Below are positions 8,552 through 15,873 of a stretch of DNA of 19,943 bases, piece by piece; within the stretch, counting starts at the first letter, position 1, and every line of letters starts with the position of its first letter. The position numbers and the translations under genes are program-made. Origin of the DNA: Bacteroidales bacterium UBA1215 (lineage in GTDB: Bacteria > Bacteroidota > Bacteroidia > Bacteroidales > WCHB1-69). Below the pieces are notes generated by a model. It had not been told where the DNA came from. It saw only the letters and a program-made list of their open reading frames with translations, and made no database searches. The stretch spans positions 1 to 19,943 of the forward strand of contig DBXJ01000032.1 in assembly GCA_002309475.1 (NCBI GenBank). Reading direction: 5' to 3'.

Positions 8552-9838
8552 ATGTTTGAAAATATTGAATTTCAACCTGTTGAAGAAATTAAAAAATTAC
8601 AAGAACAAAAGCTTAAAAAAGCTTTGATTTATTTGAAAGACCATTCTCCTTTCTACCAACGACTTTTTAAAAAATACAATATCCATATTGAGAAAATTAA
8701 GACAATTGAAGATTTGCAACACATCCCTTTTACCGACAAGAAAGACTTGCAACTCTATAATGAAGATTTTTTGTGTGTGCCAAAGGAAAAAATTATTGAC
8801 TACATCACTACTTCCGGTACACTAGGAGACCCTGTTACTTTTGCATGTAGTGAAAAAGACTTACAAAGATTGGCTTACAACGAAAAAATTTCGTTCATGT
8901 GTGCCGGTCTGCGTCCGGGCAATATTTTGCAATTGATGACTACCATTGACAAACGCTTTATGGCAGGTTTGGCATATTTTTTAGGCATTCGCGAATTAGG
9001 AGCAAGCATTATTCGTGTCGGCAATGGAATTCCTGAATTACAATGGGATACCATTGAAAGAATAAAGCCGGATTCTATTATGTGTGTGCCTTCTTTCATT
9101 TTGCGACTCATCCAATATGCCGAAGAACACCATCTTGACTACAAAAATTCCAGTATCCGGCGTATCATTGGCATTGGAGAAGGTCTTCGTGACCAAAACT
9201 TTGAGTTAAATTTACTTGGCAAACGCATCAAAGAAAAGTGGGATGTGGATTTATTTGCCACTTATTCTTCTACAGAAATGGCAACCACATTTTCCGAATG
9301 TGAATATGGCTGTGGAGGACATCACCACCCGGAACTGATTATAGTGGAAATTATTGGCGATGACGACCAACCTGTACCGGAGGGACAATATGGAGAAGTA
9401 GTTATTACCACCTTAGGAGTAGAAGCTATGCCATTGCTACGTTTTAGAACAGGAGACATTGCAAGTATCCACACCAAGCCTTGCAAATGTGGAAGAAATT
9501 CTTTTAGAATCAGTCCGCTAATTGGCAGAAAAAATCAAATGATAAAATACAAGGGTACCACGCTTTATCCAAATGCTATTTTTGACGTACTCGACAACAT
9601 TGAATATGTGGAAAACTATTATGTAGAAGTTTCCAACAACGAAGTGGGCATGGACAAAGTAAAAGTGGTAGTAGGCTGCAACAATGTACAAGAAGGTTTA
9701 ATAAAAGATATGAAAGACAGATTTAGAGCCAGACTAAGAGTTGCTCCTGATGTTGTTTTTGAAGATATTGACGAAGTAAGAAAAATTGTCCATCCGCAAG
9801 ATAAACGAAAAGCCGTTAAATTTATTGATAAACGATAA
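8552..9838 (+). CDS. PaaK-like adenylate-forming aryl-acid ligase (phenylacetate-CoA ligase family)
   Basis: This is a 428-aa ANL-superfamily enzyme that activates a carboxylic acid as its acyl-AMP and transfers it to CoA or an ACP. The phosphate-binding loop TTSGTLGDP lies at 86-94, YSSTEM (238-243) is the A5 motif, and RTGD (299-302) is A7. The C-terminal HPQDKRKAVKF holds Lys candidates for the A10 position. Cys250, Cys254, Cys311 and Cys313, with the H257-H259 run, suggest a structural metal site such as occurs in PaaK relatives. As the last gene of the polyene operon, 5 nt after the exporter, it most plausibly loads the aromatic starter acid (ApeH-like role). Whether the acceptor is CoA or ACP cannot be read from the sequence. 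Confidence 0.88.
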   Translation: MFENIEFQPVEEIKKLQEQKLKKALIYLKDHSPFYQRLFKKYNIHIEKIKTIEDLQHIPFTDKKDLQLYNEDFLCVPKEKIIDYITTSGTLGDPVTFACSEKDLQRLAYNEKISFMCAGLRPGNILQLMTTIDKRFMAGLAYFLGIRELGASIIRVGNGIPELQWDTIERIKPDSIMCVPSFILRLIQYAEEHHLDYKNSSIRRIIGIGEGLRDQNFELNLLGKRIKEKWDVDLFATYSSTEMATTFSECEYGCGGHHHPELIIVEIIGDDDQPVPEGQYGEVVITTLGVEAMPLLRFRTGDIASIHTKPCKCGRNSFRISPLIGRKNQMIKYKGTTLYPNAIFDVLDNIEYVENYYVEVSNNEVGMDKVKVVVGCNNVQEGLIKDMKDRFRARLRVAPDVVFEDIDEVRKIVHPQDKRKAVKFIDKR

Positions 9839-9859
9839 ATATCTATTGGCACAACATAT

Positions 9860-9895
9860 AAAAAAAAGGGTAAGCCTTTGCTTACCCTTTTTTTT
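9860..9895. terminator. Bidirectional intrinsic terminator between convergent operons
   Basis: This is a perfect inverted repeat with an 8-bp stem GGGTAAGC / GCTTACCC (9868-9875 and 9880-9887), a CTTT loop, eight A before and eight T after. It has a U-tract on either strand. It lies 21 nt after the ligase stop and 15 nt before the stop of the convergent secreted-protein gene, so it should end both transcripts. Confidence 0.95.
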
Positions 9896-9910
9896 ATGTA
9901 CTATTAGATG

Positions 9911-10426
9911 TTATTTTCCGGCACCGAAAGCATAACGTACTCCCAATGCTAAATCAAACAATCCATGAAGGTGGAAATCTATGTGAGTTCCATCCGGATG
10001 ATGATGGAATGCCGGACCGATAGTAGGACGGAAATCTAAACTGAGTTGCAACGGGAACCAAAAAGTATAGGATAAACCTATTTGACCTGCTACTCCAATA
10101 TACCACCAAGAGTGGTCGTATTCAGCATCATGTCTTTCATGGAAAGCAAAACCGCCAGCACCACCTACGCCTGCATACCAATCCCAAGTACCTTTAGGAG
10201 TCCAACTTGGAGAAGCAAATATCCAGTCATAAACTACTGCAGCATGGATACCAAGACTTGGCAAATAAAAAGCACCTGCATCTACTTCTAAGAAACCATT
10301 ACCGATTCCATGTTGGTAACTGAATTCAAGATTCCAGCCTAAACGACCGCCGATTGCTCTTGGTTGAGCAATTGCTGCTACTGATACACCTACAATAAGT
10401 GTAATTGCCAATAATAACTTTTTCAT
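9911..10426 (-). CDS. Secreted outer-membrane beta-barrel-like protein (paralog B)
   Basis: This is a 171-aa protein with a clear Sec signal peptide, MKKLLLAITLIVGVSVAAIA, and predicted cleavage before QPRA. The mature part is rich in aromatic and glycine residues in alternating patterns (GLSYTFWFPLQLSLDFRPTIG) and ends in a strand with aromatic residues (LALGVRYAFG), as in small outer-membrane barrels. It also carries His-rich stretches (HERHD, FHHHPDG, HIDFHLHG). It is a clear paralog of the gene just upstream (10461-11000), sharing AQPRAIGGR, SYQH, VDAG, WIFA, WYAG and the SYTFWFPLQLS block. The 34-nt gap suggests a shared transcript. I do not recognise a named family; the localisation is inferred from composition and the function is unknown. 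Confidence 0.8.
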   Translation of the reverse strand: MKKLLLAITLIVGVSVAAIAQPRAIGGRLGWNLEFSYQHGIGNGFLEVDAGAFYLPSLGIHAAVVYDWIFASPSWTPKGTWDWYAGVGGAGGFAFHERHDAEYDHSWWYIGVAGQIGLSYTFWFPLQLSLDFRPTIGPAFHHHPDGTHIDFHLHGLFDLALGVRYAFGAGK

Positions 10427-10440
10427 TTTACAATTATTTT

Positions 10441-10454
10441 AATTAACGTTAATT
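10441..10454. repeat. 14-bp perfect palindrome between the two paralogs
   Basis: AATTAACGTTAATT reads the same on both strands and lies in the 34-nt gap between the tandem secreted-protein genes. It could be a regulator site or simply AT-rich sequence; there is no T-tract, so it is not a terminator. Confidence 0.35.
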
Positions 10455-10460
10455 TATGTT

Positions 10461-11000
10461 TTAAAATTTATATCTTACACTAAAGGCAAAATCATACATG
10501 CCCGGCACATAAAATGCCGTAAAATAATCTGCATCAAGATTATATCTATGATAAGTACCTAATCTAACTCCTATTAAAGGTCGATAATCTATACTCAATT
10601 GCAAAGGAAACCAAAACGTATAGGACAAACCTACCATGCCGACAAGACCTACATGTAAATATCCGGCGTGGGTATGAAGCGGTACGTTTGGCTTTTTATC
10701 ACAAGTATAAGTATGCCAATCGAAACCTACGCCTGCACCAAGACCTGCATACCATTCCCAAGAACCTTTTGTTGTCCAATCAGGAGTTGCAAAAATCCAA
10801 TTATAGGTTCCTTCCGCCTTGACTCCTCTATACCAATACAACATGCCGGCATCTACTTGCAAAAAATTTCTCTCGCCAAAACTATGCTGATAGCTGACTT
10901 CCAAATTCATTCCAAACCGACCACCGATAGCTCGTGGCTGGGCATAGCTGACCGCTACTAATAGGAACATTGCCGATAAGACTACTATCACTTTTTTCAT
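10461..11000 (-). CDS. Secreted outer-membrane beta-barrel-like protein (paralog A)
   Basis: This is a 179-aa protein. The ATG at 11000 is preferred over an in-frame GTG at 11054 because it puts a textbook signal peptide at the N-terminus (MKKVIVVLSAMFLLVAVSYA, cut before QPRA) that matches its neighbour's. The shared blocks with the downstream paralog are AQPRAIGGR, NLE-SYQH, VDAG, WIFA-P-WT-KG-W-WYAG and SYTFWFPLQLS-D-RP. Between them the middle region diverges, with a YTCDKKPNVPLHTHAG insert here. The C-terminus FAFSVRYKF ends in Phe, as many outer-membrane barrels do. A -7-like element lies 24-31 nt upstream of the start. The function is unknown; tandem duplication is evident. Confidence 0.8.
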   Translation of the reverse strand: MKKVIVVLSAMFLLVAVSYAQPRAIGGRFGMNLEVSYQHSFGERNFLQVDAGMLYWYRGVKAEGTYNWIFATPDWTTKGSWEWYAGLGAGVGFDWHTYTCDKKPNVPLHTHAGYLHVGLVGMVGLSYTFWFPLQLSIDYRPLIGVRLGTYHRYNLDADYFTAFYVPGMYDFAFSVRYKF

Positions 11001-11023
11001 AGTCGTACTATTCTTCCAAATTG

Positions 11024-11031
11024 CAAAAGTA
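11024..11031 (-). promoter_or_regulatory. Candidate Bacteroidota -7 element for the paralog pair
   Basis: The minus strand reads TACTTTTG, a full match to TAnnTTTG, ending 23 nt before the ATG at 11000. No TTTG was found at the right distance for a -33 element, so this is only a partial promoter match. Confidence 0.4.
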
Positions 11032-11093
11032 ATCAAAGAAATGTAAAAATTCACTCATTGAAAAACTATATTTTCAACACAAAAATGTTCAAG

Positions 11094-11666
11094 TTATATC
11101 CTTATCAAACTAAAGATATTGTCTTTATTGATTCCTAAGGATTCACTTAGAAATTTTTTACCTTTCAAAGCCTCTATTTCCAACATGAATGCAAAACAAA
11201 TATTGTTTTTGCTAAAATCTGCCAATCTTCCTGCTGTTATTTCTTTTTTCAATAAATCGGCAATACCTTTAGCCGTTCCACCTGTTGCCAAAACATCATC
11301 AAATATGATAATTTTGTCGTTGTATTCCAGCAAACTTGCATCCATTGCGATGGTATTTGAGCCATATTCTAAATTATAATCTATTTCTACAATAGAATTG
11401 TATGGCGGCAACTTATTCTTTTTTCTTATAGGCACAAATCCACAATTGAGTCTATCGGCTAAAATAGCTCCTAAAATAAATCCTCTAGCTTCTGCTGCCA
11501 ATATTTTTGTACTCATCGGCATCATCTCCCTACATGCCTCTTCCAAATCGTCTGCACAGCTTTGCAAGGCCTTCCAATTGCTCAAAAGCGGATTAATATC
11601 TTGGAAAACAACTCCTTTTTGTGGAAAGTCCACATATTGTCTTAATAAATCTTCGTAATTATTCAT
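11094..11666 (-). CDS. apt: Adenine phosphoribosyltransferase
   Basis: This is a 190-aa purine-salvage enzyme converting adenine and PRPP to AMP and pyrophosphate in the cytoplasm. FPQKGVVFQDINPLL (residues 14-28) is the hallmark N-terminal segment, the flexible loop has RKKNKLP (81-87), and the PRPP loop IIFDDVLATGGTAKG includes Asp123-Asp124. It is slightly longer than the usual 170-180 aa because of the C-terminal region (ALKGKKFLSESLGI). The start overlaps the stop of the upstream ABC ATPase by 8 nt (ATGAATAA), so its translation is probably coupled to a transporter gene with no obvious link to purine salvage. No clear terminator follows its stop at 11094. Confidence 0.93.
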   Translation of the reverse strand: MNNYEDLLRQYVDFPQKGVVFQDINPLLSNWKALQSCADDLEEACREMMPMSTKILAAEARGFILGAILADRLNCGFVPIRKKNKLPPYNSIVEIDYNLEYGSNTIAMDASLLEYNDKIIIFDDVLATGGTAKGIADLLKKEITAGRLADFSKNNICFAFMLEIEALKGKKFLSESLGINKDNIFSLIRI

Positions 11667-12570
11667 CTTTTTTTCTCATTAATTGTATAAAACAATCTTC
11701 TATTGTTGGTTGTATAAATTCTTTGCTTCTTATCTGTATATTATTTTTTTCTATAACTTCTATCATCTTATCAGCTTCGCCTTTATCGTTAAAAACCACA
11801 TTTACATACTGCCCCGAAGCATAAATATTGCGAGCAGGATAATCCTTCAAAAATTGCAAAAGCTGATAAATGTTATCGGTACGAATTGCCAATAAATAAC
11901 CTTGATAAGCATCAATAATTTGTTGAGGCTTGGCACTACCTAAAATTTCTCCTTTTTGTATCAAAGCAATTCTATTACAAATAGTTGCTTCGTCCATATA
12001 AGAAGTGGACACAAAAACAGTGATGCCGACTGATTTCATTTTTTGTAGAATTTCCCACAATTCTTTTCTGCTTACAGGATCCACCCCTGTTGTCGGCTCG
12101 TCCAAAAATAACACTTTTGGTTTGTGTATCAGTGCACAACACAATGCTAATTTTTGCTTCATTCCACCTGACAAAGCACTGGCTTTTCTATTCTTAAAAG
12201 GTTGCAACTGTTCCCATATCGGCTTGATTAAATCGTAGTTTTCTTCTATGCTTTCACCATACATGGTGGCAAAAAACTCCAGATTCTCCCAGCAACTTAA
12301 GTCTCCGTACAAAGAAAATTGTCCCGGCAAATAGCCGATCATCTGCCGCAACTTTTTATAGTCCTTCATCAAATTCAGCCCTAAAATGGTAGCATCTCCT
12401 TGATCTGGATTCAATAAAGTAACCAAAATATTAAACAAAGTGGATTTTCCGGCAGCATCCGGACCTATCAAACCAAACAACTCGCCTTCTTCAACAGTTA
12501 AAGATACTTTGTCAAGGGCTTTTATTTTCCCAAACGACTTGCTGATTTCGGCGACTTCTATGGCTTTCAT
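11659..12570 (-). CDS. ABC transporter ATP-binding protein, YbhF NBD1-like, Ser at the switch-His position
   Basis: This is a 303-aa cytoplasmic nucleotide-binding subunit of an ABC-2-type exporter. Walker A is GPDAAGKST (36-44), the Q-loop Gln is Q84, the signature is LSGGMKQK (133-140), and Walker B is VLFLDEPTTG with catalytic Glu158. The switch position in VSTSYMDEA is Ser190 where most ATPases have His. The GPD-type Walker A and the non-His switch resemble the first NBD of YbhF-like two-NBD systems, which work with a second, canonical NBD. About 100 residues of C-terminal extension follow the core. It starts 4 nt after the membrane-fusion gene, as in YbhG-YbhF loci, but no second NBD or permease follows. 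Confidence 0.9.
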   Translation of the reverse strand: MKAIEVAEISKSFGKIKALDKVSLTVEEGELFGLIGPDAAGKSTLFNILVTLLNPDQGDATILGLNLMKDYKKLRQMIGYLPGQFSLYGDLSCWENLEFFATMYGESIEENYDLIKPIWEQLQPFKNRKASALSGGMKQKLALCCALIHKPKVLFLDEPTTGVDPVSRKELWEILQKMKSVGITVFVSTSYMDEATICNRIALIQKGEILGSAKPQQIIDAYQGYLLAIRTDNIYQLLQFLKDYPARNIYASGQYVNVVFNDKGEADKMIEVIEKNNIQIRSKEFIQPTIEDCFIQLMRKKDE

Positions 12571-12574
12571 AGCA

Positions 12575-13489
12575 TTAGAATTTTACCTCTCCAGGCATTC
12601 CTATCTTGATACTGCTATCATTCTTTACTCTAACTTTAACAGCATATACCAAATTTACTCTTTCATCTTTGGTTTGTATCATTTTAGGAGTAAATTCTGA
12701 TTGGTCGGATATCCAATAAATGACGCCTTCATAAGTTTTCAATTTCTTTTTATCCTTGCCTTTTTTCTTTTCTTTATCTACTCTTACAGTACATTTTTGT
12801 CCCAATTGGATAGAAGACAATTGTTTTTCACTTACATAAGCTTTCAATGTCATATTGTCAATGTCTGCAATTTTTGCCACCGGATAACCTTTGCCTACCA
12901 ATTCGTATTGGTTGACATATTGTGCCAACAAAACACCGGTTTTGGGACTTTTCAAGCGACATTTAATAATAGCGTTGTTCAATTGTCGTAGTTGAATATA
13001 CAATTGTTCAAATTGAGCTGACATCACTTTCACTTGGGCAGATTGATCGTCTTTCCAATCGCTAATTGCTTTTTCTATATCTTCTTTTTGTGATATCAAA
13101 CTATCCATTAACTCGCGAACTTCTTGATTGCCATTAGCTTTGTTGGTAATGGACCAAATTTCATTCTCCACTTCCATCAAACTATCTTCTAATTGAATAA
13201 ATTTTTTAGGCATGATAGTATATTGAGCCTTCAAAGCTTCTAATTGAACATTCACTTGAATGCGTTGAAATACCAATTGAGTGCTATCAATGGAAGCAAT
13301 GTATTCACCTTCTTCTACTCTTTCGCCTTGTTTTACCACAAAATCGAGCAATTGACCATCTATTTGTGACGACAAAATGATTTCTTCTGCCTCGAAAGAA
13401 CCATAAGCATCGGCTCTTTTATTTTTTCCGCAAGAACATACTACTATGACTAAAAGTAATATGGCAACAAATTTAATCTGTCTTCTCAT
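12575..13489 (-). CDS. HlyD/YbhG-like membrane-fusion lipoprotein
   Basis: This is a 304-aa periplasmic adaptor for an ABC exporter. The N-terminus is a hydrophobic segment ending in VVCSC, giving a plausible lipobox with lipidated Cys20. Residues about 33-70 are the first half of a lipoyl/barrel-sandwich domain (QIDGQLLDFVVKQGERVEEG), about 70-178 form a long helical hairpin likely to be a coiled coil, and the second half resumes at RLKSPKTGVLLAQYV. A beta-barrel domain follows, with a Lys-rich loop at 239-252 and the YbhG-like TPKMIQTKDERVNLVYAVKV segment near the C-terminus. It is coupled to the ATPase (4-nt gap). A -7-like element lies 21-28 nt upstream. The family is secure; the cargo is unknown. 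Confidence 0.9.
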   Translation of the reverse strand: MRRQIKFVAILLLVIVVCSCGKNKRADAYGSFEAEEIILSSQIDGQLLDFVVKQGERVEEGEYIASIDSTQLVFQRIQVNVQLEALKAQYTIMPKKFIQLEDSLMEVENEIWSITNKANGNQEVRELMDSLISQKEDIEKAISDWKDDQSAQVKVMSAQFEQLYIQLRQLNNAIIKCRLKSPKTGVLLAQYVNQYELVGKGYPVAKIADIDNMTLKAYVSEKQLSSIQLGQKCTVRVDKEKKKGKDKKKLKTYEGVIYWISDQSEFTPKMIQTKDERVNLVYAVKVRVKNDSSIKIGMPGEVKF

Positions 13490-13509
13490 TTTCTAATAAT
13501 ATTAAAATG

Positions 13510-13517
13510 CAAAAATA
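13510..13517 (-). promoter_or_regulatory. Candidate -7 element for the membrane-fusion/ABC/apt genes
   Basis: The minus strand reads TATTTTTG, matching TAnnTTTG, in the 45-nt gap between the permease stop (13535) and the adaptor start (13489). No well-spaced -33 TTTG was seen, so confidence is modest. Confidence 0.35.
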
Positions 13518-13534
13518 ACATTTTTTATTCAATT

Positions 13535-14608
13535 CTATGCCATCTTGGCTTTTGGATCCAAAAATCCATAAATGATATCTACTAAAATATTGATAATCAC
13601 TAAAATGATTGATACATACAACAAACTTCCCATCACTACCGGAAAATCATATTTTTCCAAACCATTAACTATCATCACTCCGACTCCTTTGTAGTCGAAT
13701 ACATATTCTACAAAGACGGCACCTGCCATCATTCCCGCCAACCATCCGGAAATAGCTGTCACCACCGGATTTAAGGCATTTTTTATCACATGAGATTTTA
13801 TCACTTTATAAAAACTCAATCCTTTGGCTTTAGCAGTTCGAACATAATCTTGAGAAAGCACTTCCAAAACAGAATTTCGCATCAGTTCGGTGACAGTTGC
13901 CAATGGTCTGATTCCCAATGTGATAGCCGGTAGAATTAAATTTTTCAACTCCAAATATTCGCCGTCACCGAAATCACTGATAGTATAAAGACTGCCAAAC
14001 ATATTCAAACCAGTATAGTCCGCTAATAAAAAAGCAAATATCCAAGCAAACAAAATAGCGGCAAAAAAAGACGGCAATGCCATTCCCATCACCGAACCCA
14101 CCAAAGTAATTTTGTCAAACCAGCTATCTTTTGTAATGGCACACAAAGTTCCCAACACCACCCCCACTATAATAGCAAAAAATATAGAGATAATTGCCAA
14201 CAATGCAGTCTTGGGAAAAGCCTCGTTGAGCATTTCCAATACAGGACGCTTACTTTGGTAAGACCGTCCTAAATAAGGTTTCTTTGCAACCAAACGGAAA
14301 TTTTTGATTTTCAGCAGCGTAACAGCACCATATTTTGTTTTATCCAAATAGAAAACACTCTCAGGATTGGCACTATGGCAAGAAATGGGTAGCATATCGT
14401 TGAAATAGTTTATATACCGCATGGATAATGGCAAATCCAATCCCATTTCTTTTTTCACAGCCTCTTCACTTTCTATATCGGAACGTTGCCCCATAGTCAT
14501 CACTACACTATCTCCCGGTAAAATGGCAAATAACAGAAATATTACTGTTATTACACCCCACATAACCAGCAGTCCGTATCCTATCCGTTTGAGTATAAAT
14601 TGAAACAT
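13535..14608 (-). CDS. DppB/OppB-type ABC transporter permease
   Basis: This is a 357-aa inner-membrane permease of the peptide/nickel-type importers. The first TM is at about 10-30 (GYGLLVMWGVITVIFLLFAILPGD overall), followed by a periplasmic stretch to about 130 longer than in E. coli DppB. Four to five further TMs come between 134 and 350, and the cytoplasmic EAA loop is YVRTAKAKGLSFYKVIKSH (255-273). The C-terminal VDIIYGFLDPK is typical of DppB. The start codon follows the prenyl-synthase stop with no gap. No DppC, ATPase or binding protein is nearby, so partners must be encoded elsewhere; such lone dppB-like genes occur in Bacteroidota. The substrate is not predictable here. Confidence 0.88.
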   Translation of the reverse strand: MFQFILKRIGYGLLVMWGVITVIFLLFAILPGDSVVMTMGQRSDIESEEAVKKEMGLDLPLSMRYINYFNDMLPISCHSANPESVFYLDKTKYGAVTLLKIKNFRLVAKKPYLGRSYQSKRPVLEMLNEAFPKTALLAIISIFFAIIVGVVLGTLCAITKDSWFDKITLVGSVMGMALPSFFAAILFAWIFAFLLADYTGLNMFGSLYTISDFGDGEYLELKNLILPAITLGIRPLATVTELMRNSVLEVLSQDYVRTAKAKGLSFYKVIKSHVIKNALNPVVTAISGWLAGMMAGAVFVEYVFDYKGVGVMIVNGLEKYDFPVVMGSLLYVSIILVIINILVDIIYGFLDPKAKMA

Positions 14609-15577
14609 CTATTCTACTGTTTTTAACATATAATTAGTTAGTTGCAAAAAACATTTTTGATATTGTGTAGTTGAAAATGAATTCAAAAATTTATCTATCT
14701 CCGTCTTTTTTTCTTTTATGCACTGCAAAGTGGCATCGGTTCCTCCTTTTTCTTTCACTTTTTCGACAATAGCAGCAATTTCTTCTTCAGTACCGTGATG
14801 ATTGATATATAAATTCAATAAAGATTTCTTTTCTATTTGATTACAATTTTGCAATGCCAATACCAAAGGCAAGGTAATTTTATGTTCAATAATATCTTTA
14901 TGACTGTCTTTCAATGTTTTTACTTTTGAATCAAAATCTGATAAATCATCACAAATTTGAAAAAATAGTCCGAATTTCAAACCGATTTGTTGCCATTTTT
15001 CCGTTTCTGATTCTGATATTTGTGCCGACCTTGCCCCTAATTGAAAGCATGCTGCAAACAATAAAGCCGTTTTTCTTTCTATCATCTTGAAATAGACTTC
15101 TTTTGATAGTTGATTAACTTCTTTATTGCTTAATTGCAACAATTCGCCTTCGGTCATCGCCTGTGCTAAATCCGATATGGTTTTCAACAATTTTTCATCT
15201 TTTGCATTGACAACCATATTAATACATTTTGAAAGTAGATAATCCCCTATCAAAACTGCCTTTTGGTTTCCAAAGGCTGCATTCACCGAAGGGGCATTGC
15301 GTCTTATAGTTCCTTCATCCACTACATCATCGTGAATAAGGGATGAAGCATGCAACATTTCCAATGCCAATGCTGTCTGATAAGTATTTTCTGTAATTTT
15401 TCCGCAGATGGCAGCCGACAAAAACACAATGGCAGGACGGATTTGTTTTCCTAATTTTTCCAATACATAATCCACATACCGACCTATATTTTCATCTTTA
15501 CAAGACAATATTTCCCTATAGCGATTGTTCATCGCTTCCATTTCTGCTTGTATCGGTTGGAATAAAGGAAAATTCAT
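14609..15577 (-). CDS. Long-chain polyprenyl diphosphate synthase
   Basis: This is a 322-aa all-helical trans-prenyltransferase. The first Asp-rich motif is DDVVD (83-87, in SLIHDDVVDEGTIRRN) and the second is DDLSD (210-214, in FFQICDDLSDF). Small residues Ala77-Ser79 before the first motif (LHASSLIHDD) leave room for a long chain, so a C35-C45-type product for menaquinone, rather than FPP or GGPP, is likely; the exact length is inferred. Arg47-Pro48 (KQIRPAIV) fits the IPP-binding region. Its ATG overlaps the stop of the upstream 97-aa gene by one base (TAATG), and its own stop abuts the permease start, so it sits inside a compact operon. Confidence 0.92.
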   Translation of the reverse strand: MNFPLFQPIQAEMEAMNNRYREILSCKDENIGRYVDYVLEKLGKQIRPAIVFLSAAICGKITENTYQTALALEMLHASSLIHDDVVDEGTIRRNAPSVNAAFGNQKAVLIGDYLLSKCINMVVNAKDEKLLKTISDLAQAMTEGELLQLSNKEVNQLSKEVYFKMIERKTALLFAACFQLGARSAQISESETEKWQQIGLKFGLFFQICDDLSDFDSKVKTLKDSHKDIIEHKITLPLVLALQNCNQIEKKSLLNLYINHHGTEEEIAAIVEKVKEKGGTDATLQCIKEKKTEIDKFLNSFSTTQYQKCFLQLTNYMLKTVE

Positions 15578-15870
15578 TATGGATTCAGTTTTAGATAATA
15601 AACGAAATAGACCATTGCTAAAACAAAGGTAGATATCAAAATACCTCTTCCTATTTTATCTAATTGCAATTTTACCAAATAGTGTCTGATGATAAATAGA
15701 TTTGGAAAAATAGCTACCAACAACATGGTGTCGATTGGCAAAAGTAACTCTTTGCCTTGTGGGGCACAAATTACTGACAACAAGTACAATATTCCATACA
15801 ATATAGCTGGTACAATTATACCTATCACCACTCCTACAACTATTGTATCCTTTTTTAAAATATTTGCCAT
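15577..15870 (-). CDS. Small three-helix membrane protein, unknown function
   Basis: This is a 97-aa hydrophobic protein with three predicted TM segments: about 11-33 (VVGVVIGIIVPAILYGILYL), about 44-64 (PIDTMLLVAIFPNLFIIRHYL) and about 75-93 (GILISTFVLAMVYFVYYL). I recognise no named family. It is real rather than a chance frame, because it begins 3 nt after the surE stop and ends in a one-base overlap with the prenyl-synthase start, and no other long frame on this strand fills the gap. A role near membranes or isoprenoid lipids can be guessed from position only. Confidence 0.78.
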   Translation of the reverse strand: MANILKKDTIVVGVVIGIIVPAILYGILYLLSVICAPQGKELLLPIDTMLLVAIFPNLFIIRHYLVKLQLDKIGRGILISTFVLAMVYFVYYLKLNP

Positions 15871-15873
15871 ATT

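Noticed and set aside
11001..11054. Longer GTG start for the paralog A secreted protein
   Set aside because: It would place 18 residues ahead of a complete signal peptide and would run through the promoter candidate.
11058..11077. Inverted repeat TTGAAAA / TTTTCAA downstream of apt
   Set aside because: Seven AT-rich base pairs without a T-tract; expected by chance in this composition.
12701..12991. 96-codon + strand frame opposite the membrane-fusion gene
   Set aside because: Phe/Ser-rich antisense shadow of a well-supported gene.
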